A DNA stretch of 61,595 bases. Source: Bacteroidales bacterium (GTDB taxonomy: Bacteria > Bacteroidota > Bacteroidia > Bacteroidales > F082). Each line of letters starts with the position of its first letter. The first letter of the stretch is position 1. Of the stretch, positions 27,553 to 36,829 are shown in pieces. Both the position numbers and the translations under genes were made by a program. The stretch covers positions 1 to 61,595 of the forward strand of contig JALNZT010000029.1 in NCBI GenBank assembly GCA_023229135.1, written 5' to 3'. The notes beneath the pieces were generated by a model. That model saw nothing but the letters and a program-made list of their open reading frames with translations. It did no database searches and had not been told where the DNA came from.

Positions 27553-28460
27553 GTCTTGTGCATTAGTTCCATAAAACAATCTTCTATGTCCGGCGAAATG
27601 ATTTCCCATTCCAAATCATCAAAATTCTTGGTTTTTATTTTTTCCATAAGTATATCAATGGAAGCATTTTGTTGAAGCACGAGATGAATGCTGTCGCCAA
27701 ACAAATAAGTGGAGTGTACCTGCTTCTCCAACTTTAGCAATTCGTTGAGTGGGTACAGTTTTTCGGATTTGATGCCATAGAGTTTGTGCGGAAACCCGGC
27801 TACAATCTCCTCCGGACTGGCGATGCTGAGGATTTTTCCGTTCTGCAAAAGCGCTACCCTGTCGCAAAGTGCGGCCTCGTCCATATAAGGCGTAGAAACG
27901 ATGATGGTGAGGCCTGTGCTTTTGAGCTGATGCAGCATCTCCCAAAATTCCTTGCGCGAAACGGCATCCACGCCGGTGGTAGGCTCGTCCAAGAAAAGCA
28001 CGGTAGGCTTGTGAATCAGGGCGCAGCTCAAAGCCAGCTTTTGCTTCATGCCACCCGAAAGATTGCCCGCCAGCCGATGTTTAAAAGGTTCTATCTGCTT
28101 GTAAATACCTTCGATAAGGTGGTAGTTTTCGGCAATGGTAGTTTTGAAAACACCGGCAAAGAACTTGAGGTTTTCCTCCACCGACAAATCCTGATAGAGC
28201 GAGAATTTGCCCGGCATATATCCCACCTTAGCCCGAATAGATTTGTAATCCTTTACCACATCATCGCCATCCACTGTTGCTGTTCCCTCATCGGGGATGA
28301 GCAAGGAAGTGAGGATTCGAAACAAGGTGGTTTTGCCGGCGCCATCAGGACCGATAAAGCCAAATATTTCACCTTTATTTACCGTGCAGCTAATGCCGTC
28401 AAGGGCTTTGACGCCGGGATAAATCTTGCTTAGATTTTGGATGATTACGCTTTTACTCAT
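27549..28460 (-). CDS. ABC transporter ATPase, first of the pair
   Basis: 303 residues. Walker A GPDGAGKTT, signature LSGGMKQKLAL, Walker B VLFLDEPTTG, and STPYMDEAALCD where the H-loop histidine is replaced by proline-tyrosine (TP instead of TH). In E. coli YbhF the two ATPase units are fused; here they are separate genes with overlapping stop/start. The missing switch histidine suggests that this site is hydrolytically weak and that the other ATPase does most of the work (inference). Confidence 0.92.
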   Translation of the reverse strand: MSKSVIIQNLSKIYPGVKALDGISCTVNKGEIFGFIGPDGAGKTTLFRILTSLLIPDEGTATVDGDDVVKDYKSIRAKVGYMPGKFSLYQDLSVEENLKFFAGVFKTTIAENYHLIEGIYKQIEPFKHRLAGNLSGGMKQKLALSCALIHKPTVLFLDEPTTGVDAVSRKEFWEMLHQLKSTGLTIIVSTPYMDEAALCDRVALLQNGKILSIASPEEIVAGFPHKLYGIKSEKLYPLNELLKLEKQVHSTYLFGDSIHLVLQQNASIDILMEKIKTKNFDDLEWEIISPDIEDCFMELMHKT

Positions 28461-28465
28461 GGCTA

Positions 28466-29362
28466 TTAATTATGTTCGCCAGTCTTAAACACCACTTCGC
28501 CAGGCATACCAATCTTTAGCCGTCCGTCATTTGGCACCTTCACCTTGAAGGCATATACCAGGTTTATGCGATCTTCACGGGTTTGAATGGTTTTGGGCGT
28601 GAATTCCGCCGTTTCCGAAATCCAGACAATACTTCCGCTTAGGCTTTCCAGTTTGCCGCCCGGTGCATCGATAAGCACTTTAACTTGCTGTCCCAGTTTG
28701 ATTTGACTCAGTTGCTGACCCGAGATATAGGCTTTAAGTTTTAAGCTCGAAAGGTCGGCAATGGCATAGAGCGCTCTTCCGGCCATGGCCATTTCGCCTG
28801 TCATGGCGTATTTGTTGAGCACGCTGCCATCCACAGGATTGCTGAGGGTGCTTTTCTGAAGATTGAGCTCGATTTGCTTTTTCTGCTCCCGCAAGGCGTT
28901 GATTTGTTGGGTCAGCGCATTGCCTTGTGAATTGATAGCAATAAGCTGCTTTTTGGCCAGCTCGTATTGTCCCTGCACATCGTCCATTTGTTTTTGAGTG
29001 GCGGCACCTTCCTTCTTCAGGTTTTCAGTGCGCAGCCTGGATATTTCAATGTTCTCTAACTGTTGTTGCTGCACTTCAAGCTGGGCATTGATTTGATCAA
29101 AGTTAGCCTTCAAAGCCAGAATCTGCGCCTCCATCTGTTCTTTTTTCAGGTGTAAATCCAGGCTGTCGATTTGTCCAACAATTTGTCCCGCGCTAAGCAG
29201 GTCTCCCTCCTCTAAATTGAACTGTAGGATTCTGCCGGTAACTTCTGCCGAAATCAAGGTTTTGTCGGCCTCAAAATTGCCGTAAGCATCGGAAACACCT
29301 TGTGAATTGTTGCAGCCCTGCAATAAAGCGGCGCTGAGTATAATAACTAATATTCGTTTCAT
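28466..29362 (-). CDS. HlyD-family membrane-fusion lipoprotein
   Basis: 298 residues. Signal peptide with lipobox LLQGC (C17). A coiled coil at about 75-170 (KEQMEAQILALKANFDQI, repeated Gln/Leu) is flanked by the two halves of a lipoyl-like domain (EVTGRILQFNLEEGD and STLSNPVDGSVLN) and followed by a beta-barrel domain. It is the YbhG-like adaptor between the ABC-2 permeases and the TolC channel. It lies 5 bases upstream of the first ATPase gene. Confidence 0.9.
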   Translation of the reverse strand: MKRILVIILSAALLQGCNNSQGVSDAYGNFEADKTLISAEVTGRILQFNLEEGDLLSAGQIVGQIDSLDLHLKKEQMEAQILALKANFDQINAQLEVQQQQLENIEISRLRTENLKKEGAATQKQMDDVQGQYELAKKQLIAINSQGNALTQQINALREQKKQIELNLQKSTLSNPVDGSVLNKYAMTGEMAMAGRALYAIADLSSLKLKAYISGQQLSQIKLGQQVKVLIDAPGGKLESLSGSIVWISETAEFTPKTIQTREDRINLVYAFKVKVPNDGRLKIGMPGEVVFKTGEHN

Positions 29363-29383
29363 ATCATTTTGATTTTACACTAC

Positions 29384-30670
29384 TTACAACAGGCCTAAAG
29401 CCCATAAATAATTGATTTTGGTTAAGTTAAGCTGGAGTTTGCGGGTGACCAACTGAAGCTGATATTGCTGCACTTTTTCCAGCTCTTCCACATACTGCGA
29501 ACTTGTAATTACGCCATTTTGAAGTTGATTTTCGGCAGTGAGGGCAATACGATTTTGCATATCGACAATCTCCTGGTCGCTGGCAATCAAGCTTTGCAGT
29601 TTTAACATTTCCTGTTCAAAACTATTGAGGCTGGTTTGCAGTCCTTTCAGGAAAGTTTCTTTCTGCACATCAATGATGTCGGCATTCAGGTCGTGAAGCC
29701 GTTTTTCGTTTCTGCCTTGTTGCCAGTCCCAGAGTTTCCAGTTGATGCCAATGCCAATCATATAGAAATCGTCGAAATCATCGGACAGCATATTAAAGCC
29801 CGGACGACCGTAGCCCGCGCTACCAAAGGCGTATAGCATGGGCTGATATTTTACGTCCAATAGTTTTTTGCCGGAATTTATTCGCTGCTGATTGAGTTCC
29901 ATCAACTGATATTCGGGTCGTTGCTGGTTTTCGGCGAGCGAAACAGCCGGCTCATCAAGGATGAAAACGGTGGCGGTATCCATTGCTATTCCGGAAATTT
30001 CGTTGAGGTTTTTGACCAGCTTCACGCGGTCGTTTTCGATTTCGGTGAACTGCTGATTGATTTTTAGCTTTTCCAGAAGCAGCCCGTCCAGGCTAGATTG
30101 CAGCAGACTTCCGTTGCGCAGCAGCGCTTCAAACTCATCAATTTTTGATTCTAACTGTGTGCGGTAAGTGCGGAGGATCTGCTGCTGGTTATCATTGAAC
30201 TGCAAGCCGAAAAACAGCTCGACAACTTTGGCCTTTAGCTCATGCTGTTCAATCTCTAACTGTTTTAGCGAGGCGTCCTTTTGTGTACCGTACAGCTCTT
30301 TTTGTTTCCGGGTGAAATTGCCTTTGTAGATCGACTGTTTGACATCCAGGCTAAAGCGATACTGGTCTTTGCTGAGCACGGGGCCGGCAAAACCCGGCAT
30401 TACCGCGCCTATGTCTATCACTTCATTTTGATAGGAGGCCTTGCCGTTGAGTTCTAACTGAGGCAGGTTCTGCTTATCGACTTGCTGCGTCTGGAGCTGC
30501 CATTGCTGCTCAAACAAAGGCCCTTTTTTGTGCAGCGGATAGTTTGCCAGGGTGGAATCCAAGAGCATTTTCAGGCTCAGACTTTTTGGCGATTGCGCCA
30601 GGGAAGTAGCAGGTAACCACAACAGTGGCAGTATGCATGCGAGTATCCCCATTTTAATGATTTTGACCAT
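29384..30670 (-). CDS. TolC-family outer-membrane channel
   Basis: 428 residues with a signal peptide (cleavage near SLAQ/S). Long helical stretches and coiled coils occur in two repeats (about 35-215 and 225-420). The C terminus LTKINYLWALG is common in Bacteroidota TolC-like proteins of this operon type. It supplies the outer-membrane exit duct for the HlyD/ABC-2 exporter encoded by the next genes (21 bases downstream). Confidence 0.9.
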   Translation of the reverse strand: MVKIIKMGILACILPLLWLPATSLAQSPKSLSLKMLLDSTLANYPLHKKGPLFEQQWQLQTQQVDKQNLPQLELNGKASYQNEVIDIGAVMPGFAGPVLSKDQYRFSLDVKQSIYKGNFTRKQKELYGTQKDASLKQLEIEQHELKAKVVELFFGLQFNDNQQQILRTYRTQLESKIDEFEALLRNGSLLQSSLDGLLLEKLKINQQFTEIENDRVKLVKNLNEISGIAMDTATVFILDEPAVSLAENQQRPEYQLMELNQQRINSGKKLLDVKYQPMLYAFGSAGYGRPGFNMLSDDFDDFYMIGIGINWKLWDWQQGRNEKRLHDLNADIIDVQKETFLKGLQTSLNSFEQEMLKLQSLIASDQEIVDMQNRIALTAENQLQNGVITSSQYVEELEKVQQYQLQLVTRKLQLNLTKINYLWALGLL

Positions 30671-30675
30671 AGTTT

Positions 30676-31287
30676 TTAGCTTTTGATGGCGTTGATGATA
30701 AACTCTGCCGCCTGGGTTTTGCGCCTTTCAATCATTTGATTGTATTGGTCTGGATTATCCTCGTAAAGCACTGGCATAATGATAGGCCTGGCGATAATGG
30801 GAAAAATACAGAGAGAGATAATGTTGATTATCAGATCTTCAGGGACAATCGGCTTGATACGTCCGCCTTCCACCGCCTCATCGATCTGCTGTTTCAGGCG
30901 ATCAAAGTTGATGCTGATATCCATAAAGGATTCCGATAGTCGCCCGGGATTGCTACTCAGTTCGTGCAATACAAATACCGGGATATGTGGGGTGCTGTGT
31001 ATCAGGCTGATGTATTCGCTTACAAAGTGGCGTATTTTATCGAAGAGATCTTCTTCACTTTGAAAAATAGTCGAGAATTTTGGCGCGATAGCATGAAAAA
31101 CCTGGCGGAAGACCACGCCAAAGAGCTTGTCCTTGCTGCGATAGTAGTAATGCAAAAGGGCTTTGTTGATGCCGGCGCGGTTGGCAATTTCCTGCATACG
31201 CGCGCCTGCCATTCCTTTTTCGATAAACTCGAGCATAGCCGCTTCCAGTATTTTTTGCTCGGTGGAGCTATTTTTCTTCTCAACCAT
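30676..31287 (-). CDS. TetR-family transcriptional regulator of the exporter operon
   Basis: 203 residues. An N-terminal helix-turn-helix (about 10-57) reads ILEAAMLEFIEKG ... MQEIANRAGINKALLHYYYRSKDKLF, the TetR pattern. The C-terminal domain for ligand binding and dimerisation is variable. First gene of the operon, 5 bases before the TolC gene, like CecR ahead of ybhGFSR in E. coli. It probably represses its own operon through the 13-bp direct repeats at 31288-31313 and is released by an exported toxic compound (inference). Confidence 0.93.
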   Translation of the reverse strand: MVEKKNSSTEQKILEAAMLEFIEKGMAGARMQEIANRAGINKALLHYYYRSKDKLFGVVFRQVFHAIAPKFSTIFQSEEDLFDKIRHFVSEYISLIHSTPHIPVFVLHELSSNPGRLSESFMDISINFDRLKQQIDEAVEGGRIKPIVPEDLIINIISLCIFPIIARPIIMPVLYEDNPDQYNQMIERRKTQAAEFIINAIKS

Positions 31288-31326
31288 TTAGTTTAACCAA
31301 TTAGTTTAACCAATTGGGCAAAGGTA
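31288..31326 (-). promoter_or_regulatory. Exporter-operon promoter and candidate TetR operator
   Basis: Minus-strand TACCTTTG (31326-31319) is a perfect TAnnTTTG box. Immediately downstream, up to the ATG, lie two perfect copies of a 13-mer (plus-strand TTAGTTTAACCAA, 31288-31300 and 31301-31313), then TTGG, which makes the palindrome CCAATTGG at 31310-31317. The repeats overlap the expected transcription start, a position suited to repression. Confidence 0.65.
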
Positions 31327-31427
31327 AGCTATTTTTTGTTTGGGGGAGTGATTTTTTTGAGAATTATTTAATAAAAAAGTAGGGAAGCTGCATTGAGAGT
31401 GTAAAATTTGAGCGTCACCGAGATAAA

Positions 31428-31469
31428 AAACAAAAAGCGGCTCCCTTTGCAGGAAGCCGCTTTTTGTTT
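31428..31469 (-). terminator. Terminator of the 915-residue T9SS gene
   Basis: A 19-bp stem (31428-31446 with 31451-31469) has a 4-base loop and a single non-Watson-Crick position. That position is a G-U pair in the minus-strand transcript but a C-A mismatch in the plus transcript, so it serves the minus-strand gene ending at 31487. Core arms AAAAAGCGGCT/AGCCGCTTTTT. Confidence 0.88.
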
Positions 31470-31486
31470 GAATTGTGAAAACTGTT

Positions 31487-34234
31487 TTAGTGTTTCACAA
31501 CAATTTTCTCTGTAATCGTGGTCTTACCATTCGTTACCTGCATAAAGTAAATCCCGTTTGGCAATTGTGCGGTATTGATGCGGTGCTCTTTAGTGGCCGC
31601 ATTTACTTGCGTTTGGATCATTCTGTTGTTAAAGCGATCGTAAACAATCACATCAAACATACCTTCCATCTGCTGATCAAGGCGCAGGTTGAAATATTCT
31701 GATGATGGGTTAGGATAAACAGCCATCATTATGGCATCCGTAATCGTGAATAAACCACTTTGGAATTTCAAATTAGGATCAGTACTACTTACGATTTCTA
31801 TATAGTAATCGGTACTGTTGGCCAAACCTGCGGGAACCATATAATCGAACATGCTTCCTACAAAATTGTCTTTCAGTTTAGCACTATAGCCTAAAATTAC
31901 ACTTTTTAGATAGATATCAAGCGGCTCCATGATATCATCTTCCCAAATAACCCAATAAGCATAGCCTTTGTACCAAACATCGCCAGCGGATGGTTGATTA
32001 ACAGTGAGGCTGCCGCCTTGTGAAAGTACAAGTTTGAACGTATTATCGCTTAAATCTTCAATTGATCCGTTGTATACTCTAATTTTATATGTTCCCGGAC
32101 TAAAGCCTGTGGTGTTCCATACGTAGGTTGTTCCAACAACATTAGTGGCGATATTAGCAGTAAAAGGTTTTGTAATCTTAAGATTGTTGAACCAGTTTAC
32201 ACGGTGCAGCATGTTAGGATCATTAAATTGAGCTTCAGCATAAAAACTAATTGCATCAGGTGCGTGGTTAACCGAGAATGTATGGTCAAAATCAGCTTCC
32301 CCATTATCTCTCGCATTAGCATGAACATGTAAATCACCATTTGCAAAATATTCAAATGAAAAATGCATTACATCATTTCCAAGATTATTGAAAACAGTCG
32401 TTGTATTACCATCGTGGGTTACGTATATTTTAGTGGTTGTAACTGCCTCAATATGAAACTTCAATAGCTCTGTTGCACCGTTATTTCCATATAAAACAAA
32501 GTCTTTATACCCATTATATCCCCAAATTCCCCAATCGAAAGAAAATACATCCTCAGCATTCATAGGGTTAGTAAAATCGCGAAAAGCTTTAACATTATCT
32601 CCAGGAATTTGGGCTCCGGCCGCAAGTAGTCCAAATGAAGGATTGTCCATTAAAGGAATACCATTGGTGGTAGGATCACCAAGAAATGCATCTCCTGTGC
32701 CATTTTCAGTAATAACCCAGGGTTCAAAACCAGTACCAAAATTATCTCCAGTGCTCCAAACACCTCCATAGTTACCAGCATCATCTTCAGCTATGGTTAC
32801 AGTACCGGAGCCAATCAATTCAATATCAACCGGATCTTCCACATTGTCCATCCATGAAATAAGGTATTCATTGCCGATTACCCATTCAATGCCTGCAACA
32901 TCGGGTTGCAATACATGTATTTCACCAAAATTATCAACCAATTTAAAGGTGTTGTCGCTTACATCTTTGATGGTTTTATCAGCTGTAGCAACAAGAATTC
33001 TGTAATCATCACCTACAGAATAATTAGCTGTAACAATATCCCAAACAAAGGTAGAACCTACAATACCGTCTTCAATTAGTGTCCAGGTAGCTGAATTATT
33101 GGCATCATAAGTAGCATCACTTACCAGGAAAATATCCAGTGGCGCATCCACATTGTCAACCCATGAAATCAAATAGGAATTGCCAACAACCCATTCTATG
33201 TTTGGCACATTTGGCTGCTCAACGGTGATGGCACCAGTATGCGCCACCAATTTAAAGTCTCTGTTACTGTCATCATACTTAGTGGCATCCAAAGAGCTTT
33301 GAACACGGATTCTATATTTATCAGAAGCGGCAAAGCCTAAAGTATTCCAAACCCAAGTAGTTCCTTCTATATCTTCGGCAAGAGGCGTTCCTACTGCGAC
33401 AGGATTCAATGGGTCTGTATAATCCATCAATAAGATATCAACCGTCTCCGTGAAAGTATCATTCCAAGAGATAAGATACTCATTACCAACCTGCCAAACA
33501 GCATTTTCCTTATTTGGTCGTAACACCTCTACTGAACCAACAGAAGTAGATAACCTAAAAGATCTATCGCTTTTGTCATATAATCCAGCATAATCATCAC
33601 TTTCAATAAGAACCTTTAATAAACTAGCTTGTGGCCATCCTGTTGTGTTCCAGATGAATGTAGTGCCCTCAACACCTGATGCAATAATGTTATTGCCATT
33701 GGTGGTGTGGTTTACATCGCCGAGATTATCAACAAGCTTAATGGTAAACTTACCCGAAATGTTATGATTCCAGGAGATTAGGTAATCGCTGCCAATTTGA
33801 ATATTGATACCTGTTACATCGGGCTGCTCTACCTTGATAAAGGCATTACTGGCATAAGGGAGAATTTTAAAGTAGCTTCCACTCACATCACCATAAATTC
33901 CATTGACGGTACTTTGAACCCGGATTTTGAATTTACTGCCTGGGTAAACAATTCCTGCCTGGTTAATAGTCCATAGATAGGTTGAGCCTGAGACATTCGT
34001 AGCAATAGTAATATCTGAGTTACCGTTATAATCCTGAAGAATGATATCAACGCCGTTGATAAAATTATCTGCCCAGGAAATCATATAGGTTTCACCAAAA
34101 ACCCATTCGATACCGCTTACATCCGGTTGAATAACCGTGATCTCCGGATTCGGTGGATTCTGTGCAAAAACTTGTTGTCCATTCAGGAGAAATCCTAAAA
34201 AGAACAAACTTAATACGTAAAAAAACTTTTTCAT
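31487..34234 (-). CDS. T9SS cargo protein with six Kre9/KNH-like Ig repeats, one interrupted
   Basis: 915 residues, signal peptide ending near VFAQ. Six repeats of about 100 residues start at roughly 32, 132, 232, 335, 437 and 742. Each has the pattern VxQPDVxGIEWVxGNxYLISWxDN ... TTYVWNTTGF ... YKIRVxS ... DxSDNTFKL, resembling the Ser-Thr-rich Kre9/KNH-like domain. Repeat 5 is split by about 200 residues (about 468-690) with a jelly-roll-like composition (GFEPWVITENGTGD ... NWFNNLKI). A T9SS domain closes the protein (VYPNPSSEYF). Probably a surface adhesin or scaffold (inference). It lies 35 bases after the 503-residue gene, so they form a pair. Confidence 0.83.
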   Translation of the reverse strand: MKKFFYVLSLFFLGFLLNGQQVFAQNPPNPEITVIQPDVSGIEWVFGETYMISWADNFINGVDIILQDYNGNSDITIATNVSGSTYLWTINQAGIVYPGSKFKIRVQSTVNGIYGDVSGSYFKILPYASNAFIKVEQPDVTGINIQIGSDYLISWNHNISGKFTIKLVDNLGDVNHTTNGNNIIASGVEGTTFIWNTTGWPQASLLKVLIESDDYAGLYDKSDRSFRLSTSVGSVEVLRPNKENAVWQVGNEYLISWNDTFTETVDILLMDYTDPLNPVAVGTPLAEDIEGTTWVWNTLGFAASDKYRIRVQSSLDATKYDDSNRDFKLVAHTGAITVEQPNVPNIEWVVGNSYLISWVDNVDAPLDIFLVSDATYDANNSATWTLIEDGIVGSTFVWDIVTANYSVGDDYRILVATADKTIKDVSDNTFKLVDNFGEIHVLQPDVAGIEWVIGNEYLISWMDNVEDPVDIELIGSGTVTIAEDDAGNYGGVWSTGDNFGTGFEPWVITENGTGDAFLGDPTTNGIPLMDNPSFGLLAAGAQIPGDNVKAFRDFTNPMNAEDVFSFDWGIWGYNGYKDFVLYGNNGATELLKFHIEAVTTTKIYVTHDGNTTTVFNNLGNDVMHFSFEYFANGDLHVHANARDNGEADFDHTFSVNHAPDAISFYAEAQFNDPNMLHRVNWFNNLKITKPFTANIATNVVGTTYVWNTTGFSPGTYKIRVYNGSIEDLSDNTFKLVLSQGGSLTVNQPSAGDVWYKGYAYWVIWEDDIMEPLDIYLKSVILGYSAKLKDNFVGSMFDYMVPAGLANSTDYYIEIVSSTDPNLKFQSGLFTITDAIMMAVYPNPSSEYFNLRLDQQMEGMFDVIVYDRFNNRMIQTQVNAATKEHRINTAQLPNGIYFMQVTNGKTTITEKIVVKH

Positions 34235-34269
34235 GGTAGTAGAGATTAGTTATTATTAATTTTTAATTT

Positions 34270-35781
34270 TTATCTATTTATAATTAAAATCTTTTTGGAT
34301 GTATTTATGTTTTCGCCGCTAAGCATTAGCGTGTAAAGGCCATTTTTATAGTCGGTCAAATCAAGTGTAAGTGTTTCCTTGTTTTTTGAATGGTTAACCA
34401 GGGTTTTCTGTAGCACTTTCTTTCCTTGCTGATCAATCATTGTCAAGACCAAACCTTCGTTGGTAAGCGGGATTTCAATATTCAAAACAGTCGAAACAGG
34501 ATTAGGATAAACCCGAAGGTTCCATGTAGCTGGATTTTCTTTTGTGCCCACCAAAATAGAGCGGTAAGCAATTTCCACCAGGTATCCGGTGAAAGACTCT
34601 GAGTGAATACCATAATGATAAGGCATGATAAACGCATCATCCTGTGTGTTTTGCCACGAATCATTTTCCCATGTATATAGTATCCCTTCAAGTGCATTGC
34701 CTGCTTCGTCAAAAATAAAAGATTTCAGCCTTGTATTTTTCCAGCTGTCTGTCTGCCAGTTTTCGCCAAGAATGGTTTCAAAACTTCCCCATTCATTGTA
34801 ATAAAAGTTATTGCGTTCAATATTTTGCCAGGCATTATCAATCCATTTCTGCATTGTTGCAACATCAATTAATCCACTGGTGTTATAGGTGTAGGATGAT
34901 TTAATATCAGATACCCAAGTATTATCTTCGTAAAAGGCACCGGTTTGCGAGCTGATCAAGTTATTCTCATAGCTATTGGTCTGCAAATAGAAATACTCCC
35001 AATTGTTTTCATTCCAGATCATTACAAAACTTGAATCATTAAGCCCGGCATTATTATAGGTGTTAAGCGTCTTTCCAACATTTTGCCAATTACTGCCGTC
35101 CCAATTTTGGACTGTGAGTTCCAACAGTTTTTCATTTTCATCTCTTATGAAAATTGAATAATATTGATTTATCCATTCTTGACTATCCCAAATTTCTTCA
35201 AGATGTGAGGCCATAGTACCGCCTGGATACCAATTAAAACTGTCACGTGTCTGGAATTCCCATGTGCCTTCCCAGGTTTCAACAATGCTCAACTCAAGCA
35301 GGTTGTTCTGGATGTATTGATTATTTACTCTTTGGTTATTTACCCAGGCACCACCTTCCCAAACCTTTGTGGTACTAAGTTCTACATTATCGAAATCGTC
35401 GTAGTTTAACGATTCAAAAGACACATTTTGCCATTGATTATTTTGTTCCACCTTCAGAAGCTTGATAGTCAGTTTGCCAGCCTCGTCATAGGTGTAAGTG
35501 TATCGTTTGGGGTTTTCGGTGATTGAAAATACCAAGGCCGTGTCTATTAAATGGTATATCTCCGTATCGCGGTTTTTTTGATTTTGCATCCGACTGATCG
35601 CCTCTTCATTAATTCCCGGTAACAAAGCATGAAATTCGTCGGGCATTAACTTCAGCAAGGATTCCAAGCGTTCGTAACGATCCATATCCTCAGATGAAAG
35701 CCCTTGAGCTTTAGTTTGTTGACCTGCAATTACCAGCAGACTTAGTGAAAAGAAAAAAACAAACTTACAAATGGAATGCAT
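34270..35781 (-). CDS. T9SS cargo protein with Trp-rich YD-like repeats
   Basis: 503 residues, signal peptide ending near TKAQ. From about 85 to 400 some eight repeats of ~38 residues carry an NxW/QNV motif (NNQWQNVSFE, GGAWVNNQRVN, SQEWINQYYS, GSNWQNVGKT, NNWEYFYLQT, NAWQNIERNN, DSWKNTRLKS, DSWQNTQDDA), each separated by a Tyr/Phe-strand and an N-G/A-G turn. A T9SS domain ends the protein (RVYPNPVSTV ... GLYTLML). It is related in layout to the 385-residue protein at 23.3 kb. No catalytic motif is seen. Confidence 0.8.
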   Translation of the reverse strand: MHSICKFVFFFSLSLLVIAGQQTKAQGLSSEDMDRYERLESLLKLMPDEFHALLPGINEEAISRMQNQKNRDTEIYHLIDTALVFSITENPKRYTYTYDEAGKLTIKLLKVEQNNQWQNVSFESLNYDDFDNVELSTTKVWEGGAWVNNQRVNNQYIQNNLLELSIVETWEGTWEFQTRDSFNWYPGGTMASHLEEIWDSQEWINQYYSIFIRDENEKLLELTVQNWDGSNWQNVGKTLNTYNNAGLNDSSFVMIWNENNWEYFYLQTNSYENNLISSQTGAFYEDNTWVSDIKSSYTYNTSGLIDVATMQKWIDNAWQNIERNNFYYNEWGSFETILGENWQTDSWKNTRLKSFIFDEAGNALEGILYTWENDSWQNTQDDAFIMPYHYGIHSESFTGYLVEIAYRSILVGTKENPATWNLRVYPNPVSTVLNIEIPLTNEGLVLTMIDQQGKKVLQKTLVNHSKNKETLTLDLTDYKNGLYTLMLSGENINTSKKILIINR

Positions 35782-36239
35782 GGTGTGTTTTTATTTAAAG
35801 TTTCACAAAATGACCGGTTAAAGCCATCTTTGAACCATGAATACTTAAAAAGTCAAAACAATGCTGAACTCAAAATGAGACCTGGAGATAGGCTCAAATT
35901 TTAGGGCTATTTCAGCATTTTTTCATTCTTAGATATTGTTGGTCGTTCCACTATTAACAAAAATCAAACCAATTACTAAAATATGCTGTATAATATTAAT
36001 TTTAAAGCAGTTATATACTGTACATCAACAACCGATAAACCTCTAATAACAAGATTGGGACAAAAATTCCCATAATTGGAATAAACCTGTTGATTTGCAT
36101 TCAACTACCAATTTTACTGTGGAAAACACCTACAAAATAGGCTTCCCAAAAATAATTTACGGAAGAGGAGCATTTCCTTTTCGGTTCAATATTTTGAAAT
36201 TAGGGCAACATACTTTTTCCAAAGAAGTCAAACCTTGAA
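35782..36239. other. AT-rich intergenic region
   Basis: About 460 bases between divergent transcription units. No coding frame, terminator-like stem or repeat stands out. It must hold the promoter of the 34270-35781 operon, but no clear TAnnTTTG box was found on the minus strand. Confidence 0.4.
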
Positions 36240-36272
36240 TTGCCGAACGATTGCTATTTTCAAATAACTTTG
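36240..36272 (+). promoter_or_regulatory. Promoter of the tudor-like gene
   Basis: TTG at 36240-36242 and TAACTTTG at 36265-36272 are separated by 22 bases, a full match to the Bacteroidota -33/-7 pattern. The ATG at 36296 is 23 bases after the box. An in-frame TTG at 36251 would lie between the two promoter elements and is therefore rejected as start. Confidence 0.7.
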
Positions 36273-36295
36273 TACTCCAAAATAAATTGATAATC

Positions 36296-36826
36296 ATGGA
36301 AAATTTAACCCTCGGCATAGGATCACGCATAAAGCATCCGAACTTTGGCGCAGGCGTTGTTATTCAGGTGTTTGCAGATGCTTACGAAGTAACATTTATG
36401 GATTATGGCACCAAGTCGATTCTTAAATCGTTTGACAAGCTCGAAGTTTTAGATTATGTGGCCGGTGATCCGGATCTGCTTAGTTTTGAGCAGGTTGAAA
36501 AAGTTTTTACACGCATTCTGCGCAAATGGAGCGACATCCAGGAGGTGGTGCATATGGGAAATCGCTGGAAAGGCGGCACAATGATCCTAAAGCCAGGCGA
36601 TCTGCAACTGAAATCGAAAGAAATCCCAATTGAGACTTTCTTCCATAAAATCGTGATGGTGCGCGACCGCGTTCGTGTGATGGAACAACGCATCAATGCT
36701 TCTGATTTATCTGATGAGGATAAGGTGAATCTGCAACAATATATCACTAAGATTTACGGTAGCCTCACGACTTTTAATGTACTTTTTGCTGAAAAAGAAG
36801 ACCATTTTACTGGTGAATCGAAATAG
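36296..36826 (+). CDS. Tudor/KOW-like small protein
   Basis: 176 residues. The N-terminal ~50 residues (GIGSRIKHPNFGAGVVIQ ... YEVTFMDYGTKSI) resemble the small SH3/tudor-like domain found at the C terminus of UvrD/PcrA helicases and in CarD-like proteins. The rest is charged and helical (FTRILRKWSDIQE, VRVMEQRINASD) with no catalytic motif. Cytoplasmic. A nucleic-acid or RNA-polymerase-associated role is possible but not shown. Convergent with the haemoglobin gene, 3 bases apart. Confidence 0.7.
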   Translation: MENLTLGIGSRIKHPNFGAGVVIQVFADAYEVTFMDYGTKSILKSFDKLEVLDYVAGDPDLLSFEQVEKVFTRILRKWSDIQEVVHMGNRWKGGTMILKPGDLQLKSKEIPIETFFHKIVMVRDRVRVMEQRINASDLSDEDKVNLQQYITKIYGSLTTFNVLFAEKEDHFTGESK

Positions 36827-36829
36827 GTT

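Noticed and set aside
34482..34712. 76-codon frame inside the 503-residue gene, same strand in another frame
   Set aside because: A shadow frame of a well-supported T9SS gene; no independent signal.
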